Part shown: positions 47,175-56,271 of the stretch, piece after piece
Numbering within the stretch: position 1 is the first letter of the stretch
How the letters are laid out: every line of letters starts with the position of its first letter
Assembly: GCF_001904635.1 (NCBI RefSeq)
Contig: NZ_MRCB01000015.1
Coordinates: 1-64,000 of the forward strand
Direction of reading: 5' to 3'
DNA length: 64,000 nt
Source: Hydrococcus rivularis NIES-593
Lineage (GTDB): Bacteria; Cyanobacteriota; Cyanobacteriia; Cyanobacteriales; Microcystaceae
The notes under the pieces: model-generated
What the model was told of the DNA's origin: nothing
Database searches by the model: none
What the model saw: only the letters and a program-made list of their open reading frames with translations
Made by a program: the position numbers and the translations under genes

Positions 47175-47834
47175 ATGCAGCGAATTCTCGAACCAGAAGT
47201 CATGGATAGTCCCGAAGAAGCTCTTGAGTACGATGCAATGGACTTCGCGGAAGTCAATACTGCTTTTGCTCAACGGGCGATAGAACTTGCCCCTACAAAG
47301 GCAAAAGTCCTCGATGCGGGCACGGGAACGGCACGTATCCCTATTCTAATTTGCCAACAGCGTCCCGATTGGCAAATTACTGCGATCGATTTGGCGCAAT
47401 CCATGCTAGAAGTCGGCAAAAGAAACGTTGAAAAAGCTAATTTAGGGAGGCAAATTAGTCTGGAGTTAATAGACGCTAAGCAGATGCCTTACCCTGACGA
47501 GGACTTTGATGCAGTTATTTCTAACAGTTTGATCCATCACTTACCCGATCCCCTACCTTTTTTACAAGAACTTAAGAGAGTCTTAAAACCCAATGGTGCT
47601 ATCTTGATTCGGGATTTGCTTCGCCCCTCCACTGAAGACATAATGCATCAGATGGTTGAAGCGATCGGTTCTGAATATGATAACCATCAAAAGCAGTTAT
47701 TTCAAGATTCGCTGCACGCGGCTTTTACGCTAGCAGAAGTCGAAAAATTGGTGCAAACCGTCGGTTTAGAGGGCGTAAATATCTATCAGTCTTCGGATAG
47801 GCATTGGACGATAGAGCGAGTTTGGACTGATTAG
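47175..47834 (+). CDS. Class I SAM-dependent methyltransferase
   Basis: 219 aa. Motif I VLDAGTGTARIPI, motif II ITAIDLAQSML, then DAVISNSLIHHLPDP and LKRVLKPNGAILIRDL (motif post-III). Substrate unknown; the arrangement resembles small-molecule methyltransferases of the UbiE/Methyltransf_25 group. Divergent from the upstream hypothetical gene. Confidence 0.92.
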   Translation: MQRILEPEVMDSPEEALEYDAMDFAEVNTAFAQRAIELAPTKAKVLDAGTGTARIPILICQQRPDWQITAIDLAQSMLEVGKRNVEKANLGRQISLELIDAKQMPYPDEDFDAVISNSLIHHLPDPLPFLQELKRVLKPNGAILIRDLLRPSTEDIMHQMVEAIGSEYDNHQKQLFQDSLHAAFTLAEVEKLVQTVGLEGVNIYQSSDRHWTIERVWTD

Positions 47835-48927
47835 CTTGATGCGCATTCTTGTGAAAAGGCCAAAGAAGATGTACGAACGATCGCCGCACGGATTCTACAC
47901 CGTTTCTAATCGCTAAGGAAGATTATTATCTTCTTTTTATACGCCAGAAGTAAAACATCAAAATTACGAAGCAATGCTAGCGAAATCAGAAAAATTTTTG
48001 AGACTTATCAAGTCAATGGAATTGTTACGTTCGAGTACGATACTATCGTTTATTACGGTCGAATGGAGTGATGAGGTTATAGCGCGATCGCATTTTTTAG
48101 TGATGAATTAATAAACCACAAAGGACACAAAGAAAGAGATACTAGAAAATTACACGATCGCATAGGTTTGGTTAAGCATAAACGCAATCCAACAACAGAA
48201 ACATATTATGTTTAGTTGAAATTATCTCGACTAATTTTTATTGTTCAATAATAAATTCATACCCACATCTGATACATTTATAATACATTTATATGAGTTA
48301 TACCAATCTGACATCAATCTAGGAAAGTGCCTATGATTGTAAATTATTCTTTGTTTTATTCTTTTGACTGATAAATATTATATAAAAATCGGGGACAGTC
48401 ATAATTTATCTATCGCATAATTTTTTATAAACTTTTGATTCTAAATGTAGAATTTATCGCTTCAGTATACCTCAAGCAGAGTGAAACATTAAAACATGAA
48501 TTACCAAGTATTACTTTGTTATATCAATCAGTACAAAGTATGACAGACTTTTAAAAGTCATTCCAGTTTTGTGCCTAAGCTTAGATCGGGAATTTTAGCA
48601 GTTACAATATAAAGAGAAGACTATCGTTGCGATCGCGATCTAAACATTTATCCATGTCAAAATCTACTGACACAAATCCTTTAAACTTCTTGCCAAAACT
48701 GTTACCTTAGCGATCTTCCTTTGCGCCTTTGCGCGACGGCACTCATTGTGCGGACGCAGGTTCCGCACCCGTGCCTCCTCTGCGTGAGATAAAAACCCTA
48801 AAAATTTAGACACAGCAAACCGAATACAAAAATAAAATTATTTATCTGTACCCTAGTACAAAATATCTTGATGAGATTGTAATCCTTATAAAAAGATAAC
48901 CTTATCCAATACCGAGGAGAACCATTG
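47835..48927. other. Long gene-poor AT-rich region upstream of acnB
   Basis: About 1.1 kb without an ORF of convincing composition. Between 47840 and 48230 short stretches read like decayed coding sequence, for example TYQVNGIVTFEYDTIVYYG (near 48010-48060). The rest is AT-rich, with one repeat at 48718-48793. AcnB regulation could reside in the last 130 nt. Confidence 0.55.
48718..48793. repeat. Dispersed repeat with 21-bp core, upstream of acnB
   Basis: TTTGCGCCTTTGCGCGACGG is followed by the 21-bp core at 48748-48768 (GTGCGG...CCGCAC) and by CTCTGCGTGAGATAAAA. The core is identical to that near 27555-27575. Both ends resemble the sequence near 60575. Confidence 0.7.
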
Positions 48928-51537
48928 ATGTTAGAAGCCTATCGCAAACACGTCGCCGAAAGAGCAGCATTAGGCATCCCCCCCTTACCACTAAACGCAC
49001 AACAAACCTCCGAACTGTGCGAACTACTGAAAAATCCCCCCCAAGAACTACAACAAGAACTGTTGACGCTGCTGACGGATAGAGTTCCCCCCGGTGTAGA
49101 CGAAGCAGCGTATGTAAAAGCAGGATTTCTAACCGCCATCGCCAAAGGAGACATTACCTCTCCCGTCATTTCTCCCTTAGACGCAGTAAAACTTTTGGGG
49201 ACGATGGTAGGCGGTTATAACGTACACTCGCTTATCGAACTACTTAGATCGAGAGATACCAATATTGCCTCTGCTGCGGCAGAGGCACTTAGTAAAACCC
49301 TACTTGTCTTCGATGCCTTTAACGAAATTCTGGAATTGTCCGAAACCAATCCCTACGCCAAACGAGTCATCGACTCTTGGGCGAATGGGGAATGGTTTAT
49401 TGCCCGTCCCAAGCTACCAGAAGCGATTACAGTAACCGTTTTCAAAGTACCGGGAGAAACCAACACCGACGACTTATCCCCCGCCCCTCATGCTACCACT
49501 CGCCCCGATATTCCCCTCCACGCTACGGTCATGTTAGAGACGCGGATGCCAGGGGCATTGGATACCATTGCCGAACTAAAGAAAAAAGGTTATCCCATTG
49601 CCTATGTCGGCGACGTAGTTGGGACGGGTTCCTCGCGGAAATCTGCCATTAACTCCGTCTTGTGGCATATCGGTAAAGATATTCCCTACGTTCCTAACAA
49701 GCGGTCGGGAGGGTATATCTTAGGCGGTAAAATTGCGCCAATTTTCTTTAATACCGCCGAAGATTCCGGTGCGTTGCCCATCGAATGCGACGTTACCAAG
49801 ATGAATATTGGGGATGTCATTACCATTTATCCCTACAAAGGAGAAATTGCCAACGAAGCAGGAGAAGTCATTTCAACCTTCACCCTCAAACCCGAAACCA
49901 TCCTCGACGAAGTGCGTGCCGGAGGACGCATTCCCTTACTCATCGGACGCAGCTTAACCGATAAAACCCGCCATGCATTGGGATTAGAACCCAGTCCTCT
50001 CTTCGTTCGTCCCAAGATGCCAGAAGATACGGGCAAAGGCTTTACCTTGGCACAGAAAATGGTCGGCAAAGCTTGCGGTTTACCCGGCGTTCGTCCGGGG
50101 ACCTCTTGCGAACCGATTATGACCACAGTAGGGTCGCAGGATACGACAGGTCCCATGACGCGGGATGAATTGAAAGAACTGGCTTGTCTTGGATTTAGTG
50201 CCGACTTGGTATTACAGAGTTTCTGTCACACCGCTGCCTACCCCAAACCCGTCGATATTAAAACTCACCACGAACTGCCCGATTTCTTTGCCACTCGCGG
50301 CGGTGTCGCGTTGCGTCCCGGCGACGGAATCATCCACTCCTGGTTAAACCGGATGTTATTACCCGATACCGTCGGTACGGGTGGCGACTCCCATACCCGT
50401 TTCCCCTTGGGCATTTCTTTCCCTGCGGGTTCCGGTTTAGTGGCATTCGCGGCAGCATTGGGAGTCATGCCTTTGGATATGCCCGAATCGGTGCTAGTGC
50501 GCTTTAGCGGAGAATTGCAACCCGGCGTGACGTTGCGGGATATCGTCAATGCTATCCCCTACGTTGCCATGCAACAAGGCAAGCTAACCGTCTCCAAAGA
50601 AAATAAGAAAAATGTCTTCAACGGACGCATTATGGAGATGGAAGGGCTGCCCGATTTGAAAGTCGAACAGGCATTTGAACTCACCGATGCAACGGCAGAA
50701 CGGTCTTGTGGCGGCTGTACGATTAAACTAAGCATCGAGACGGTTTCTGAATATCTTCGTTCCAACGTTGCCCTACTCAAAAACATGGTGGCACGGGGAT
50801 ATCAAGATGCCCGTACCATTATGCGCCGCGTGGCAAAAATGGAGCAATGGTTGGCGAATCCCGTCCTCATGGAAGCGGATGCAGATGCGGAATATGCCGA
50901 TGTTATCGAAGTCAATTTAAGCGAGATTAAAGAACCGATTGTTGCCGCACCCAACGATCCCGATAATGTCAAATTAATGTCCGAATGCGCGGGCGACAAA
51001 ATCGATGAAGTCTTCATCGGTTCTTGCATGACCAATATCGGTCACTATCGCGCGGCAGCTAAAATCTTGGAAGGGGCGGGTCATGTCAAAGTGCGCCTCT
51101 GGATTTGTCCGCCGACTCGCATGGATGAAAAACAACTCCGTGAAGAAGGGGTTTATGGGATTTTCGCGGCGGCAGGCGCACGGACTGAAATGCCCGGATG
51201 TTCTCTGTGCATGGGCAACCAAGCACGAGTTGAAGATGGCGCGACAGTGTTTTCAACCTCTACCCGCAACTTCAACAACCGCATGGGCAAAGATGCGCGA
51301 GTCTATCTCGGTTCGGCGGAATTAGCAGCCGTTTGTGCCCTGTTGGGACGCATTCCTACGGTTGAGGAATATATGTCGATTGTGGCAGAAAAAATTAATC
51401 CGTTCGCCGGTGATTTATATCGCTATCTTAACTTCGACCAAATTGCAGGTTTTGAAGACGAAGGTCGCGTCATTCCTCTCGAAGAAATGCCCAAGATTGA
51501 GGATATTCTGGGGATTCCAGCAGGTACGCTGAAGTAG
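48928..51537 (+). CDS. acnB: Aconitate hydratase B / 2-methylisocitrate dehydratase
   Basis: 869 aa from the ATG at 48928; GAGGAGA is 8 nt upstream, and a TTG immediately before is in frame. AcnB architecture: N-terminal HEAT-like domain (about 1-160), swivel domain (for example [14 protein letters not shown]), then the catalytic domains. The 4Fe-4S ligands fit SCGGCTIK and GCSLCMGNQ with [11 protein letters not shown]-cycle enzyme interconverting citrate and isocitrate. The 3' end carries part of a 74-bp duplication and is followed by a strong terminator. Confidence 0.97.
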   Translation: MLEAYRKHVAERAALGIPPLPLNAQQTSELCELLKNPPQELQQELLTLLTDRVPPGVDEAAYVKAGFLTAIAKGDITSPVISPLDAVKLLGTMVGGYNVHSLIELLRSRDTNIASAAAEALSKTLLVFDAFNEILELSETNPYAKRVIDSWANGEWFIARPKLPEAITVTVFKVPGETNTDDLSPAPHATTRPDIPLHATVMLETRMPGALDTIAELKKKGYPIAYVGDVVGTGSSRKSAINSVLWHIGKDIPYVPNKRSGGYILGGKIAPIFFNTAEDSGALPIECDVTKMNIGDVITIYPYKGEIANEAGEVISTFTLKPETILDEVRAGGRIPLLIGRSLTDKTRHALGLEPSPLFVRPKMPEDTGKGFTLAQKMVGKACGLPGVRPGTSCEPIMTTVGSQDTTGPMTRDELKELACLGFSADLVLQSFCHTAAYPKPVDIKTHHELPDFFATRGGVALRPGDGIIHSWLNRMLLPDTVGTGGDSHTRFPLGISFPAGSGLVAFAAALGVMPLDMPESVLVRFSGELQPGVTLRDIVNAIPYVAMQQGKLTVSKENKKNVFNGRIMEMEGLPDLKVEQAFELTDATAERSCGGCTIKLSIETVSEYLRSNVALLKNMVARGYQDARTIMRRVAKMEQWLANPVLMEADADAEYADVIEVNLSEIKEPIVAAPNDPDNVKLMSECAGDKIDEVFIGSCMTNIGHYRAAAKILEGAGHVKVRLWICPPTRMDEKQLREEGVYGIFAAAGARTEMPGCSLCMGNQARVEDGATVFSTSTRNFNNRMGKDARVYLGSAELAAVCALLGRIPTVEEYMSIVAEKINPFAGDLYRYLNFDQIAGFEDEGRVIPLEEMPKIEDILGIPAGTLK

Positions 51538-51633
51538 GGTTTGACCTCACCTCCCTACCTGAGAGAGTCAACTTTACTTTCGATATCTTTAAGCGAGGTA
51601 CGCTGAAGTAGGGTTTGACCTCACCTCCCTACC
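51522..51633. repeat. 74-bp-spaced direct repeat spanning the end of acnB
   Basis: A 38-bp sequence starting AGGTACGCTGAAGTAGGG occurs at 51522-51559 and again at 51596-51633 with no mismatch seen. The first copy contains the last codons and stop of acnB. This implies a local tandem duplication of the gene's 3' end. Confidence 0.85.
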
Positions 51634-51661
51634 CCTCTCCTACAAGGAGAGGGGTATTTTT
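51632..51661 (+). terminator. Strong intrinsic terminator of acnB
   Basis: CCCCTCTCCT (51632-51641) pairs perfectly with AGGAGAGGGG (51645-51654), loop ACA, followed by TATTTTT. Confidence 0.8.
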
Positions 51662-51675
51662 CATAGAATCATTGG

Positions 51676-52115
51676 TTAATCTTTAGGACGCGGAACAAAA
51701 AGTCTGGGAACTTGCGATCGCATAACGATCTCTATCGACGCGAGTAGCGACGACAATTGTTCGATCGATGTCCGTAAATGAATTGTTTTGCCATGAAGCG
51801 GATCGAAATTTTCCCAACTCACATCGACGATCCAGCGGTGGGGTTGCGTTGTTTCTAACCAAGGCGGAGTTCTTTACTGGTAGGCAATTCGCTCAATTGA
51901 ATGACGATTTCTGGGGCTAATTTTTCAGCGAGTTGGCGATCGCGTAAAATCGGGTCGTAGGTCGCAATTAAATAAGGATTGAGATTGGCATAATTTTTCA
52001 GCCCAGAGAGTGCTTCCGCAAAAACGGGATAATTAAAAAAGCAAGACAGACGCGCGATCGCTTTTTCTACTTCAGGTAAGCAGAATCTCCCTTCTTCCCC
52101 TCAATCTTATCTAGC
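51676..52115 (-). pseudogene. Multiply frameshifted gene of unknown family
   Basis: On the minus strand, three consecutive frames each encode protein-like segments. First [12 protein letters not shown] (about 52110), then [20 protein letters not shown] through [10 protein letters not shown], then [20 protein letters not shown] to the terminal RSQVPRLFVPRPKD and stop at 51676. At least two frameshifts are needed to join them. No family recognised. Probably a recent pseudogene of about 140 codons; the 5' end is lost. Confidence 0.62.
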
Positions 52116-52381
52116 AATCTAATGGATGTGAGAGCGGATTTAGAGTCCTAATTTAGGCAATCTAAAACTCTTGGTCAACTTTACTCTAACTTCATAGGAT
52201 TAGCGATTAAATTTACAATTCCTTTGAAAAACTTTTGCGTAAAGCTAAAGTCAGCTGCGATCGCCTCAAGATTACTTCATAAAACTCACTAATAACTTTA
52301 CAATATCTTTAACTAATTAAATAGTTTACTAAGTAAAATAATTGTAGTATTTTTACTAAATTAATAATATTAAAAATTGCC

Positions 52382-53176
52382 ATAAAATCAATAATTATCT
52401 CTACTACTATTGGAACTATATTAACGACTTTATCTTGCTGTACTCAGGCTGCATCTGCTACTAATTTGCAATTTGTAGGCGAGGGAGATAAACCAACAGA
52501 AACACAAGAATGGACGGATTTAAATTGGGCTGTTGAAGGAAAAGTTGGTAGTCTAAGTACTTGGGAGTTGGCACTACAAAATAACAAGTATCAAGTTCAA
52601 TCTGGTACTGAAAGACAATGGAATTGGGTTAACAATGAGCAAGTTCCCTGGCAGTTAGATTGGGACAGCAGTAATCGTCAGATAAAATTTACTTTAGGAT
52701 CTGATTTACGAAAACAAGTTTCGTTTTTTAATGCTAATTCTGTAATGAATGAATTTAATGGATTTTATCTTTGGACGAGAGCAACAACGACATTAAATAT
52801 GGTCGATCCAGGTACAAAAATTTCTTTAGAAGTGACGGAAGTAAAGGGTATCAACGACAGTATTTTTACTTCTGTTTCTGGGATTTCTAGTTCTGCTACA
52901 GCACCTTCTACTTCAAACCAAACAGCAATTACTAAAAACTTTTTTAGCAGCAATGAATCTATTGCCTCTCTTAAAGGATTTGTTAGCATGAGTTGGACTA
53001 GCAACAACCCTCAAGCCAAAGGAGCTAACAGTCGTGTTGGTTTTAAAATTAAGGGATACAATCGTCCTGTAGCCGTATCCGAACCCGCTTCAATTTTAGG
53101 TTTGCTAGCAGTTGGCACTATAGGTGCTTCTTCTACACTGAAGTGCAAAAAGGCAAATACAGAGGAAAATAGATAG
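52382..53176 (+). CDS. PEP-CTERM protein lacking a standard start codon
   Basis: 264 aa if started at the ATA at 52382, 236 aa from the only standard-type start, TTG 52466. The upstream residues KSIIISTTIGTILTTLS..QAASA form an evident signal peptide that TTG would exclude. The body is Thr/Ser/Asn-rich and soluble; SEPASILGLLAVG and a basic tail give the C-terminal PEP-CTERM signal. Function unknown. Either an ATA start is used, or an ATG has mutated and the gene is silenced. Confidence 0.65.
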   Translation: MKSIIISTTIGTILTTLSCCTQAASATNLQFVGEGDKPTETQEWTDLNWAVEGKVGSLSTWELALQNNKYQVQSGTERQWNWVNNEQVPWQLDWDSSNRQIKFTLGSDLRKQVSFFNANSVMNEFNGFYLWTRATTTLNMVDPGTKISLEVTEVKGINDSIFTSVSGISSSATAPSTSNQTAITKNFFSSNESIASLKGFVSMSWTSNNPQAKGANSRVGFKIKGYNRPVAVSEPASILGLLAVGTIGASSTLKCKKANTEENR

Positions 53177-53501
53177 AGAAATATGAATTGCTAGCTGTCC
53201 TTCTGTTAATTTACTCATTTAAGATTTTAACTCTAAATGCCAACAGACGAGCTTTGAACTACCGTCACAACCCGAAATGAAAGCGGCAGAACTATCTATA
53301 TAGATTGAAAATATTCGATAGATTGTTACCCATTCTGATTTCGTTCCCAATGTAGAAACGAGAGTGTCGGTAACGGCTTGGGCGATTTTCCGCTATTGGG
53401 AATCGGTCAGTTATCCTTTGTCATTTTAGATAAATTATCTAGCTAGTGTAGCCTCTATCGTGTAAAGTATGCCAAAAAGTCAATAAAAATAGTCAATAGC
53501 C
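53177..53501. other. Intergenic region with possible coding remnants
   Basis: About 325 nt. Around 53350-53428 a short frame reads ETRVSVTAWAIFRYWESVSY and ends at TAG, suggesting a decayed fragment of unknown origin. Otherwise no feature seen. Confidence 0.4.
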
Positions 53502-53621
53502 GTGGAAAAACCAGAAATTAAATGCTTGGTACTGGATATCGATGGCACTCTCGTAGGAAAGTCAGAAAATATTGCTCAAACTGTCAAGCAGGCGATTGGG
53601 ATCGAGAAAGTTGAGGATTGA
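53502..53621 (+). pseudogene. 5' remnant of a HAD-superfamily (Cof-type) phosphatase gene
   Basis: GTG start, 39 codons: LVLDIDGTLVG is the HAD motif I (DxDGT) of Cof-type hydrolases, and the following QTVKQAIG is the usual first helix. The frame then stops at TGA, so motifs II to IV are missing. Only about 40 of some 270 expected residues remain. The break abuts the 3' end of the rhomboid gene. Confidence 0.75.
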
Positions 53622-53646
53622 GCGTTCTATTCCCTCCCTTAACGCC

Positions 53647-54231
53647 CTATTTGCCATAGAACCGCTTTTCTCTGGCAATCATTCGTGCCGCTAAAACGCC
53701 GCCCAAAAAGCCAAACAAATGTCCTTGCCAAGAAATCCCGTTGTTGCTTGGCAAAACGCCCCAGATTAAGCCACCATACAACAGACCCACAATAATTGAT
53801 AAAAGAATGGAAGGCAAATTGCGCTGAAAATAGCCCCTAAAAAGCAGAAAACCCAGATAGCCAAAAATTAGGATACTCGCGCCGACATGAACCGTACCGG
53901 GTACGGCAAATAGCCAAACTCCAAACCCGCCAACCAGCATCGTCAGCAGCGTCACGATGAAAAAGTCGCTGGTTTCTTGTAGCATGACCAACCAACCCAG
54001 CATGAGGAAGGGAATGGTATTGGCAATCAGATGTGGAAACCCGCCGTGGAGAAAAGGAGCCAACAAAATTCCTCGCAGTCCGATAAAAGAGTGGGGAATA
54101 ATGCCCAATAGATCTAATCTGCCTCGGAAAATGACGCGATCGATGATTTCTACAACCCAGAAGGTGGCGACGAACAAACCTAAAATTGTCGCTTGGGTCT
54201 TTAATTCGCGGGCAATGGCATTTCTGCTCAT
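53647..54231 (-). CDS. Rhomboid family intramembrane serine protease
   Basis: 194 aa with about six hydrophobic segments. The catalytic serine is in VGASILIFG (normally GASGxxFG) and the histidine in QGHLFGFLGG near the C-terminus, preserving the Ser-His dyad. HLIANTIPFLMLG gives the His-x-x-x-Asn motif of helix 2. Integral membrane protease; substrate unknown. ATG start at 54231. Confidence 0.92.
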   Translation of the reverse strand: MSRNAIARELKTQATILGLFVATFWVVEIIDRVIFRGRLDLLGIIPHSFIGLRGILLAPFLHGGFPHLIANTIPFLMLGWLVMLQETSDFFIVTLLTMLVGGFGVWLFAVPGTVHVGASILIFGYLGFLLFRGYFQRNLPSILLSIIVGLLYGGLIWGVLPSNNGISWQGHLFGFLGGVLAARMIAREKRFYGK

Positions 54232-54329
54232 GATTTTTACTGAATCCGGTTTAGATTTGATTTTTTTATTCTTCTAGACTAGCAAGCTGATGGATTTCTC
54301 ATCCTGCTTTTAAGAAATCTCAAGAAATG

Positions 54330-55328
54330 CTAGCTGGCCTCTTCAATAACGCTTTTGAAGCATTTCGATTCGATCCTTTCAACTGCTTTCGCCTGGTTGA
54401 AATTAGCTTCTAGCCAGTCGAGCAAAATTGCGTTAAATTGGTCTGGAGATTCATCATGGGGACAGTGACCGACATTGTCGAGAGGCACAAACTCGATTTT
54501 GGGGTTGAGAGATGCCACAGAGGGCGCGATGGCAAAGGGAACCATGCAATCTTGACGACCCCAAACCAAAAGGATGGGAATGTTTAACGTCGGCAACACC
54601 TCTTTTGCCGGCGGAGAAAATTGCGGCAATCGCACCGACTTGAATAAACGATGAAAAGTTCCCGCTGCGCCCTTATCTTGAGCGGGAGCTGCTAGAATTT
54701 GTACCAGTTCGTCAGTAATCGCCGCCCGATTGACATAAGCTATCTTTGCCCAACGACGCACGACCTCCGGACGGCGCAGGATTTTAAAGATTGCCTTAAG
54801 CAAAGGAGGAGACGCGATCGCATTTTCGATCCCCATAACGATTGGTTGCAGCCATTTTGGGAGCGTCTCTTGCCGTAGTATAGATACATCGGGCAAGCTG
54901 AGCATGACAATCCCTTCGACCATATGGGGATAGGTAGCAGCGGCTGTCATACAAACCAGCGACCCGATGGAATTGCCGACCAAAACGACTGGCTGACCGA
55001 TAAAGGTTCGCCAGAAATCGTATAATTGCTCGACCCAAAGATTGACAGTGTAGTCGGTAGCTGCTTTGCGAGAAGCCCCAAATCCCACCAAATCTAGCGC
55101 ATAAACCGTATGCGACTGACTCAGAACGGGAATATTATTGCGCCAATGCTCGATCGCAGCCCCAAACCCGTGAATGAGAATCAAGGGCGGTTTTGATGGG
55201 TCGTGCTTTTTCGAGGAGCGCAGGTAGGTATAGCGCGTTTGCCAGCCTCGCCATGCCCAGTCTCGTTGACGACCTATGCGTTTTGACCAGTTTTCGGTAA
55301 TTATCACCCAATGCCTCTGTGCGAACAA
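54330..55328 (-). CDS. Alpha/beta-fold hydrolase
   Basis: 332 aa. Signatures: LILIHGFGAAIEHW (oxyanion region), nucleophile elbow GNSIGS, and the late histidine in VGHCPHDESP. The acid is likely Asp in WGRQDCMVP. The family is diverse (esterases, haloperoxidase-like); cyanobacterial homologues are usually annotated only as hydrolases. No signal peptide. Confidence 0.9.
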   Translation of the reverse strand: MFAQRHWVIITENWSKRIGRQRDWAWRGWQTRYTYLRSSKKHDPSKPPLILIHGFGAAIEHWRNNIPVLSQSHTVYALDLVGFGASRKAATDYTVNLWVEQLYDFWRTFIGQPVVLVGNSIGSLVCMTAAATYPHMVEGIVMLSLPDVSILRQETLPKWLQPIVMGIENAIASPPLLKAIFKILRRPEVVRRWAKIAYVNRAAITDELVQILAAPAQDKGAAGTFHRLFKSVRLPQFSPPAKEVLPTLNIPILLVWGRQDCMVPFAIAPSVASLNPKIEFVPLDNVGHCPHDESPDQFNAILLDWLEANFNQAKAVERIESKCFKSVIEEAS

Positions 55329-55604
55329 GTGTGTACTTCCTTATAATTGTAGTAATTGTAGTGTTGCCGTCTCGACCATCTAGTTTTGTTTGGTTCTAAA
55401 GAACAGTTTGTCAAGCCGCGAAGCGGCTATTCGCAATTACAGATTGTTTTGGTCAACTAGCTTACACTCTGTAACGGTTTCGCCTCAAATCAAAATTAAA
55501 GTTAATAATATAAACAGAAGTTTGTTCGGAATCAGTAAAATGACAGAAGTAAGATCTACCTTATTTATTCGTGTTGTTTAATTTACCGCTCGGAGAAAAT
55601 CATC

Positions 55605-56141
55605 TTGCCTGTGATAGAAAAAAAGCGTAATCAAAAAGATTTACCTCAAATTAACGAAAGAATTCGTTTTCCTGAAATTCGCGTCATCGATACCGATGGA
55701 TCGCAACTTGGCATTTTCACGCCCAGCGAGGCGCTGCGAATGGCTGAAGAAAAAGAATTGGATTTAGTCTTGGTTAGCGAGACAGCCAAACCTCCTGTCT
55801 GCCGGATTATGGACTACGGCAAATATAAGTTTGAACAGGAGAAAAAAGCTAGGGAAGCGAAGAAAAAACAACATACTGCTGATGTTAAGGAAGTAAAAAT
55901 GCGCTATAAAATCGACGACCACGACTACCATGTCAGGGTCAATCAAGCGCAACGCTTTCTCAAGTCAGGCGATAAAGTTAAGGCAACTATTACTTTCAAA
56001 GGTCGAGAAATTCAACACTCTCACTTAGCCGAAGAATTGCTCAACCGACTGGCAACAGATTTGCAAGAAGTTGCCGAAGTTCAGCAAGCCCCAAAGAAGG
56101 AAGGTCGCAACATGATGATGTTGCTCGCACCTAAAAAGTAA
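55605..56141 (+). CDS. infC: Translation initiation factor IF-3
   Basis: 178 aa from the TTG at 55605; CGGAG lies 9 nt upstream. N-domain: [20 protein letters not shown]; linker with [12 protein letters not shown]-domain: [11 protein letters not shown] and [16 protein letters not shown]-3 checks start-codon pairing and prevents premature 50S joining. A weak start codon on infC is a known autoregulatory device in Escherichia coli (AUU); here the TTG could act similarly. Followed by an AT-rich gap and then the HerA gene. Confidence 0.97.
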   Translation: MPVIEKKRNQKDLPQINERIRFPEIRVIDTDGSQLGIFTPSEALRMAEEKELDLVLVSETAKPPVCRIMDYGKYKFEQEKKAREAKKKQHTADVKEVKMRYKIDDHDYHVRVNQAQRFLKSGDKVKATITFKGREIQHSHLAEELLNRLATDLQEVAEVQQAPKKEGRNMMMLLAPKK

Positions 56142-56271
56142 CTAAGACTTTTCCTTAAAAAGTCAGGAGTTAGAATTCTGAATTGGCATTTTAAATTCAG
56201 AATTTCTCTTGACTTTTTATCTTTTTGAGACAACTTAGGTGTAGCATAAAAAAAGCCAATCAAGATGAGGT

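Noticed and set aside
55390..55581. 63-codon frame upstream of infC
   Set aside because: No homology-like motifs and no ribosome-binding site; it lies in the presumed leader region of infC.
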